A stretch of 19,407 bases of DNA, taken from positions 1 through 19,407 of the forward strand of contig JACRGO010000075.1 of NCBI GenBank assembly GCA_016212295.1, read 5' to 3'. This DNA is from Nitrospinota bacterium (lineage in GTDB: Bacteria > Nitrospinota > Nitrospinia > JACRGO01). The notes under the pieces were generated by a model, which was not told the DNA's origin, searched no databases, and saw nothing but the letters and a program-made list of their open reading frames with translations. Below, piece by piece: positions 14,702-19,407 of this stretch; position 1 is the first letter of the stretch; every line of letters begins with the position of its first letter. The translations under genes and the position numbers were made by a program.

Positions 14702-16843
14702 ATGAAAACCATAACCGAAAAAGAAATACTCCATTTTTTTGAAGAAACTGCCAACCGTCCCATGAGCTCGCGGGAGATGCTCTCCACCCTGCATATCTCC
14801 ACTGAGGAGCGCCCCGCCTTGCGAAAACTCCTCAAGCAAATGAGCAAGGACGGCCTGCTGATAAAATTAAAAAAGGGCAGATACGGCCTGCCCTCGAAAA
14901 TGAAGCTCGTCACAGGCAGGGTGCAGGGGCATCCGGACGGGTTCGGATTCGTCATCAGCGAGGAGGAAGGACAAAACGACCTCTTTATAAACCCCCGCAG
15001 AATGAGGGAAGCCATGCACGGCGACCGGCTAATGTGCCGCATCGAGCACACGAGCGGCGACAAGTCCGAGGGAAGCATTGTGCGGGTCATCGAGCGCGGA
15101 CAAAAGACCCTGGTGGGGATTTTCGACCGCACCGCCCGCCTGGCTTATATCACTCCGATGGAAAAGCGGCTGGCCTGCGAAATATCCATACCAAATAAGC
15201 AAACCGGCGGGGCCAAGAGGGGCGAGGCGGTGGTGGTTGAAATAACGAGTTACCCGACCAAGCACCTCCCGCCTGAAGGGAAGGTCGTGGAAGTCCTCGG
15301 GTCGCCTGATGATCCGGAAATTGAAATTGAGATGATCATCCGGAAAAACGGCCTGCCAAGGCGGTTTCCGTCCGACGCGGCTGAAGAGGCAAGAAAGATC
15401 CCGGCCAAAATCCCGGAGGAAGAAATACAAAAAAGGCTGGATCTGCGGAAAAAAATTCTTTTTACCATTGACGGGGAAACAGCCAAGGATTTCGACGACG
15501 CGGTTTCCCTCGAGAAAAAGTCCAATGGAAATTACGCACTCGGCGTCCACATAGCCGACGTCAGCCACTACGTGCGGCCAGGAAGCCCTCTGGACCGGGA
15601 GGCCCTGGAAAGAGGCACCAGCGTATACTTCCCGGACAGGGTGATCCCGATGCTCCCGAAGGAACTCTCAAACGAGATATGCAGCCTGAAGCCAAGGGAG
15701 GACAGGCTCACTCTCTCCTGCATAATGGAATTCGACCCGGAAGGAAACCGGCTTAAATACGAGCTCAAGGACACCGTCATTAACAGCGCGGCAAGGCTCA
15801 CTTACGCACAGGTTGCCGGAATCCTGGAGCCGGAAAAAATAAAAGTCTCAGAGCAGGAAAGAGCAAAATGGAAGAAGGAACTGGGAAAGATATGGGATTG
15901 CCTCTTTATGATGAAGGAATTGGCCCTGCTGCTCAACAAGAACAGGGTGAAAAACGGGAGCGTGGATTTTGATCTCCCGGAGTCGGATATAATTCTCGAC
16001 CTGTGCGGCAAAATAGAGAATATCGTCAAGTCGGAACGGAACATCGCGCACAGGATAATCGAGGAATTCATGCTGTCCGCAAACGTCAGCGTGGCAGAAT
16101 TCTTGAGCGTGAAAAAGGCCAATTCCATTTACAGGGTCCACGAATCACCCTCACAGGAAAATATTCTGTCCCTGCGGGAATTTGTGCATAACTTCGGATA
16201 TCCCCTCCCGGCCCCTCCGGAATTCACCGCTAAGGACTTGCAGGGACTCCTTGCCTGGGTACAGGGCAAGCCGGAGGAAAAACTCATAAATCACGTGGCC
16301 TTGAGGTCCATGAAGCAGGCGGTGTATTCAACGGAAAACATCGGCCATTTCTGCCTGGCCTTTCCATTCTACACCCACTTCACTTCTCCCATCAGACGCT
16401 ACCCTGACCTTATAGTGCACCGGCTCGCGCGGAAACATAAAATCGCCGGTAAGGCAAGCAAGAAGGATAAGGACGTGTCCATGAAGAATTTGGAGGAAAC
16501 CGCGAAGCTTTCCTCGGAAATGGCAAGAAGGGCGGAGGAGGCGGAGCGGGAGGTGGTCAAGCTCAAGAAGGTCCAGTTCATGCTCGATAAGGCCGGGGAA
16601 GAGTATATGGGATTTATCACAGGGGTCACCTCCTTCGGGCTTTTCGTGGAACTGGTCGACCTCTTCGTCGAAGGACTCATTCACGTCTCGTCCATGTCGG
16701 ATGACTATTATATTTATCAAGAAAAAAACCACTTGCTCATCGGGGAAAGAAGGAAAAAGGTATATAGGTTGTGCGACCAGGTGCGCGTCCGCGTCGCGAA
16801 CGTGAGCGTGGAAAAGCTAAGGATTGATTTCGAGTTGGTGTGA
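14702..16843 (+). CDS. rnr: Ribonuclease R
   Basis: A 713-residue 3'-5' exoribonuclease of the RNase II/R family that degrades structured RNA processively and takes part in RNA turnover and quality control. Domains in order: N-terminal winged helix (about 1-65), cold-shock-type OB domains (about 66-215), RNB catalytic domain (about 245-580) and a C-terminal S1 domain (about 627-713). The four metal-binding aspartates of the active site are intact: D257 in TIDGE, and D263, D265 and D266 in KDFDDAV. The lysine-rich tail of E. coli RNase R is absent. There is no clear Shine-Dalgarno before the ATG, but the winged helix begins within the first ten residues, so this start is preferred. It appears to be transcribed alone. 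Confidence 0.96.
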   Translation: MKTITEKEILHFFEETANRPMSSREMLSTLHISTEERPALRKLLKQMSKDGLLIKLKKGRYGLPSKMKLVTGRVQGHPDGFGFVISEEEGQNDLFINPRRMREAMHGDRLMCRIEHTSGDKSEGSIVRVIERGQKTLVGIFDRTARLAYITPMEKRLACEISIPNKQTGGAKRGEAVVVEITSYPTKHLPPEGKVVEVLGSPDDPEIEIEMIIRKNGLPRRFPSDAAEEARKIPAKIPEEEIQKRLDLRKKILFTIDGETAKDFDDAVSLEKKSNGNYALGVHIADVSHYVRPGSPLDREALERGTSVYFPDRVIPMLPKELSNEICSLKPREDRLTLSCIMEFDPEGNRLKYELKDTVINSAARLTYAQVAGILEPEKIKVSEQERAKWKKELGKIWDCLFMMKELALLLNKNRVKNGSVDFDLPESDIILDLCGKIENIVKSERNIAHRIIEEFMLSANVSVAEFLSVKKANSIYRVHESPSQENILSLREFVHNFGYPLPAPPEFTAKDLQGLLAWVQGKPEEKLINHVALRSMKQAVYSTENIGHFCLAFPFYTHFTSPIRRYPDLIVHRLARKHKIAGKASKKDKDVSMKNLEETAKLSSEMARRAEEAEREVVKLKKVQFMLDKAGEEYMGFITGVTSFGLFVELVDLFVEGLIHVSSMSDDYYIYQEKNHLLIGERRKKVYRLCDQVRVRVANVSVEKLRIDFELV

Positions 16844-16902
16844 GTAACAACAGTTATTTGCATTTTTTCGTTTGTTGACTAAAGTTGCATATTATCGGCA
16901 TC

Positions 16903-16987
16903 AGTCATTAGACATTGGTCAATGGTCATTGGATATTGGTGCATGGGAAATTTTTTCACTGAAACCAATGACTAATGACCAATGACT
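16903..16987. repeat. GGTCATTG-type inverted repeat upstream of hpnA
   Basis: The left arm (about 16903-16939) is built from ATTGGTCA, ATGGTCATTGG and ATATTGG. The right arm (16965-16987) is CCAATGACTAATGACCAATG plus ACT, the reverse complement of the same words. An A/T loop separates them. The right arm ends 38 bp before the hpnA start, so it could form a hairpin in the mRNA leader. Confidence 0.75.
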
Positions 16988-17025
16988 CCATCCAAAAACG
17001 TCAATTATAAAATCGGTGAAACAGA

Positions 17026-18024
17026 ATGAAAGCCTTTGTTACCGGTTCCACGGGGTTTATCGGGTCCCACTTGGTCAGGGAACTTCTCAATGACGGCCAT
17101 GAGGCCAGGGTCCTTGTCCGCAAGGGAAGCAACCTTTCCAATATCGAGGGCCTGGGGCTGGAGACCGCCTTTGGCGACTTGAGGGATTATCAAGGTCTTC
17201 TCGAGGCTCTGCGGGGCTGCGAAATCCTCTACCACGCCGCCGCGCATTATTCCTTCTGGGACCGTGACAAAAAGCTGATTTACGGGATCAACGTGGACGG
17301 CACGAGGAACATTCTCCGGGCCGCCGGGGAGTGCGGCTTAAAAAGGATTGTTTACACCAGCACGGTTGGATGCATAGGCATTCCAGAGGACGGGACCCCT
17401 GGAAACGAAGACACCCCTTTAAAGCCCCAGGACGCATCCAATCCATATAAGCACTCCAAATATCTGGCCGAGCTTGAAGCAATAAATTTCGCGGCAGACG
17501 GTCTTCCGGTGGTGATCGTCAATCCCAGCGCCCCGGTCGGGGCCATGGATATCAAGCCCACGCCGACCGGTAAAGTCATAGTGGATTTCCTCAACCGCAA
17601 AATGCCCGCATATCTGGACACCGGGCTGAACCTGATTGACGTGAAGGACTGCGCCAGGGGCCATATTCTGGCCGCTGAAAAAGGCCGGACAGGAGAGAGG
17701 TATATCCTGGGAAACCAGAACATGGCGTTAAGGGAAATTCTGGAGGCCCTTGAGGAAATCACCGGCCTACCCGCCCCGAAATTTAAAATCCCCTACCCTA
17801 TCGCCCTGGCCGCCGGATACGTGAGCCATTTTGTTTCCGACTACATCACCCACTCCCCCCCAGCGGTCCCGCTGCCTGGAGTCAGAATGGCGAAAAGAAA
17901 AATGTTTTTCGATTCCTCCAAGGCGGTGCGGGAACTGGGGCTTCCTCAAAATCCGGTGAAGGAAGCCCTGAAGGAGGCGGTGGAGTGGTATAAGGGGAAT
18001 GGATATGTCCTGATTAAAAGATAG
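17026..18024 (+). CDS. hpnA: Hopanoid-associated sugar epimerase HpnA (extended SDR)
   Basis: A 332-residue extended short-chain dehydrogenase/reductase. The NAD(P)-binding motif GSTGFIG is at 7-13, the STV strand at 112-114 and the catalytic Y141-x3-K145 in NPYKHSK. The pattern DxRDxxxLxxAxxGCExxYHAAAHYSFW is typical of the TIGR03466 HpnA group, usually found in hopanoid loci; its substrate is not firmly established. A GGTGA-type ribosome site lies just before the ATG. A carotenoid-synthesis membrane protein gene follows 141 bp downstream on the same strand, consistent with a polyterpenoid membrane-lipid neighbourhood. No squalene-hopene cyclase is in the window. Other NAD-dependent epimerases are possible, but the match to HpnA is good over the whole length. 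Confidence 0.92.
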   Translation: MKAFVTGSTGFIGSHLVRELLNDGHEARVLVRKGSNLSNIEGLGLETAFGDLRDYQGLLEALRGCEILYHAAAHYSFWDRDKKLIYGINVDGTRNILRAAGECGLKRIVYTSTVGCIGIPEDGTPGNEDTPLKPQDASNPYKHSKYLAELEAINFAADGLPVVIVNPSAPVGAMDIKPTPTGKVIVDFLNRKMPAYLDTGLNLIDVKDCARGHILAAEKGRTGERYILGNQNMALREILEALEEITGLPAPKFKIPYPIALAAGYVSHFVSDYITHSPPAVPLPGVRMAKRKMFFDSSKAVRELGLPQNPVKEALKEAVEWYKGNGYVLIKR

Positions 18025-18051
18025 TAACGAGTGACGAGTATGAACTTATTA

Positions 18052-18120
18052 GCCACTGGTCACTGGTCATTGGGCGTCTTCCTGCTATCAATGACAAATG
18101 ACTATTGACCAATGACCACT
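18052..18120. repeat. GGTCATTG-type inverted repeat downstream of hpnA
   Basis: The left arm (about 18052-18074) reads CACTGGTCACTGGTCATTGG and the right arm (about 18089-18120) contains CAATGAC, AATGACTATTGACC and AATGACCACT, mostly the reverse complement. It is the same word family as at 16903-16987. It lies between hpnA and the carotenoid-synthesis gene and could act as a transcript-end or processing hairpin. No T-tract follows. Confidence 0.75.
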
Positions 18121-18165
18121 GCCTTATGTTGTTAGTATGCAACTGTTTGATTTATAAACGAAAAA

Positions 18166-18960
18166 ATGGAACCTAATTTTATTGAACTCCTGTGGGGCAC
18201 GGTTGTGTTGCGGCCTTACGTATTCGCATTCCTTGCCGCCTTCCTGTCTGCCGGTATCACGCAAATGGGCCTTAAGCGCACCCTGGCCTTCATGGCTTGC
18301 GCCTACCTCATCGCTTTTTTATCGGAGTACTCCTCCACCAGAAATGGCTTTCCATACGGCCTGTACCACTACATCGAAGCCACGCGCGACAGGGAACTTT
18401 GGATATCAAACGTCCCCTTCATGGATTCCCTCTCATACGTCTTCCTCTCTTATTTCAGCATCAACACGGCGATCTTTTTCGTGGCGCCGCTGAAACGAAG
18501 TGGATGGGAAGTGCGCCCGGTCTTGACGCATGAAATCCGGCGCTCAAAAAAGGTCCTCTTCCTATCGCCGTTGCTGTTCATGCTGCTTGACGTAGTCATT
18601 GATCCGGTGGCCTTGCAGGGTTCGCGATGGTTCCTTGGCCAGATTTATTATTACCCCGATGGAGGAATACATTTCGGGGTCCCGCTCTCCAACTACGCGG
18701 GCTGGTATATAGTGGGATTCGCCATCACCCTCGCCTACCGCCTGATGTTCAGCGCCTTTCAGGGGACAAAGGAACCGGGCGGGAAGGATTTCCCCTATCG
18801 GGACATGCTATGTCCCGTGGTCTATTTCTCGGTCTTTATCTTTAATCTGACGGTGACGCTGTGCATCGGGGAGTTTCTGATGTGGGCCTGCGGAATGGCA
18901 ATTGCCGGGACCATCTTTTATCTATTCATGAGACGCGTTATGTCCGCTGCCGGATTTTAG
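18166..18960 (+). CDS. Carotenoid biosynthesis membrane protein (CruF-like, DUF422)
   Basis: A 264-residue multi-pass membrane protein with about seven hydrophobic segments. Family-like motifs are EYSSTRNGFPYGLYHY (54-69), a DxxIDP within LLDVVIDPVAL (141-150) and YYYP...HFGVPLSNYAGW (161-180). These match the carotenoid-synthesis family (DUF422), which includes the CruF 1',2'-hydratase and related proteins of bacterioruberin synthesis. The precise substrate here is unknown. The start lacks a Shine-Dalgarno, but the next methionine (M34) would remove the first TM segment. It follows hpnA on the same strand, across a repeat-containing 141-bp gap, which supports a role in terpenoid pigment or membrane lipid metabolism. 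Confidence 0.87.
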   Translation: MEPNFIELLWGTVVLRPYVFAFLAAFLSAGITQMGLKRTLAFMACAYLIAFLSEYSSTRNGFPYGLYHYIEATRDRELWISNVPFMDSLSYVFLSYFSINTAIFFVAPLKRSGWEVRPVLTHEIRRSKKVLFLSPLLFMLLDVVIDPVALQGSRWFLGQIYYYPDGGIHFGVPLSNYAGWYIVGFAITLAYRLMFSAFQGTKEPGGKDFPYRDMLCPVVYFSVFIFNLTVTLCIGEFLMWACGMAIAGTIFYLFMRRVMSAAGF

Positions 18961-19022
18961 CAGTTTATCAATAGGACACTGATTTCTTTCAGGCGCATTT
19001 TTTTGACATAAACTCCAGCTTA

Positions 19023-19298
19023 ATGGAAAATAAGAGGCGCGAACGATTACCTTGTCAAGCCCTTTATGGAGTCAAGGATAATTTCTTCGAGGTCCGGGTG
19101 CGCGACGACGGCAAGGGCGTGCCCGAGGAATATCAGGAGAAGGTCTTCGAGGATTTTTTCCAGGCGCCGGGAAGCAAAAAGGGGACTGGGCTGGGGTTGA
19201 GCAGCGCCAAAAGGATCGTCGAGGCCCACAAGGGCAAAATCTGGATAGAATCCACCGTGGATAAAAAAAATATTTTTCATGAAAAGGAGTTCATATGA
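19023..19298 (+). pseudogene. Truncated histidine-kinase ATPase (HATPase_c) remnant
   Basis: The 91-codon frame encodes the second half of a GHKL ATPase domain: DDGKGVPEEYQEKVFEDFF (G1 box) at about 28-46 and GTGLGLSSAKRIVEAHKG (G2 region) at about 54-71. The N box, dimerisation/histidine domain and sensor are missing, and the usual GxGTxFxFxLP end is absent. The first ~20 residues and the last ~13 have no family similarity. This looks like a remnant of a sensor kinase rather than a working enzyme. Its stop codon overlaps the start of the antitoxin-like gene. A small stand-alone protein is possible but unlikely without the N box. Confidence 0.7.
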
Positions 19299-19407
19299 GA
19301 GCCACTGTAACAATAGAGAAAGAAGTGTTGGACACTCTTCAAAAGGAGACAAAAACAAAGAGCAAGACCTCTGCGGTGAAAGTAGCCATTGATGAATACC
19401 TCAGGAA
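19295..19407 (+). CDS. Antitoxin-like protein, VapB/ribbon-helix-helix type (5' part only)
   Basis: The frame begins MRATVTIEKEVLDTL and stays open for 37 codons to the window edge. A short basic beta strand followed by two helices with a conserved A...AIDEYLR ending is typical of ribbon-helix-helix antitoxins of the VapB type (DUF2191-like). Such proteins bind their own operator and neutralise a toxin usually encoded directly downstream, which here lies outside the window. A strong Shine-Dalgarno (AAGGAG, 5-6 bases before ATG) supports the start. The start codon overlaps the stop of the kinase remnant. The family call rests on an incomplete sequence. Confidence 0.62.
   Translation, partial: MRATVTIEKEVLDTLQKETKTKSKTSAVKVAIDEYLR

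Noticed and set aside
15029-15568. 179-codon open frame on minus, opposite rnr
   Set aside because: Antisense to the RNase R OB and RNB regions; no motif and no ribosome site argument.
16903-18120. GGTCATTG words as a CRISPR array
   Set aside because: There are no regularly spaced identical repeats with unique spacers; the words are degenerate and in inverted pairs.
19003-19031. TTGACA at 19003-19008 as a promoter for the kinase remnant
   Set aside because: At 17 bases spacing the -10 position reads GAAAAT and would lie inside the frame; too weak to list.

Overview
The window looks like chromosomal sequence from an uncultivated Gram-negative bacterium, most likely a Nitrospirota, Nitrospinota or deltaproteobacteria-like lineage. 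This placement is an inference and is weak. It rests on a hopanoid-type sugar epimerase next to a carotenoid-synthesis membrane protein, a fused B12/radical-SAM/DUF2344 protein, a DsrH-like protein, and gaps full of short palindromic or A/T-rich repeats of the kind common in such genomes. No rRNA, tRNA, CRISPR array or transposase was recognised.

Left part (403-8476) is the most interesting. A leftward gene string reads: SPFH-domain protein with three zinc ribbons (7445-6267), 3-TM membrane protein (6162-5575), a 37-residue peptide with 14 consecutive prolines (5549-5436), a 1109-residue CHAT protease/STAND ATPase/TPR protein (5422-2093), and after a repeat-filled gap a double zinc-ribbon protein (1914-403). 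A TIGR00266/AIM24-family gene (7688-8476) diverges from a shared promoter region. The SPFH, AIM24 and zinc-ribbon parts resemble membrane-stress modules such as Bacillus ydjFGHI. The CHAT-STAND-TPR protein has the layout of prokaryotic NLR-like or caspase-like immune effectors. I infer a membrane-associated sensor-protease system; this has not been demonstrated.

Middle (8477-12575): a 315-bp leader holds two interleaved inverted repeats (order A-B-A'-B'), one of which ends 2 bp before the start of a GGDEF-PilZ diguanylate cyclase (8792-9964). A fused radical SAM protein of the TIGR03960/TIGR03936 type lies convergent to it (12575-10005).

Right part (12669-19407): a leftward pair of a DsrH-like protein (14283-14023) and a GT87-type membrane glycosyltransferase (13994-12669); then rightward RNase R (14702-16843), hpnA (17026-18024) and a CruF-like carotenoid-synthesis protein (18166-18960). 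The hpnA gene is bracketed by two intergenic repeats built from the same GGTCATTG-like words. The window ends with a remnant of a histidine-kinase ATPase domain whose stop overlaps the start of a truncated antitoxin-like gene (19295 to the window edge).
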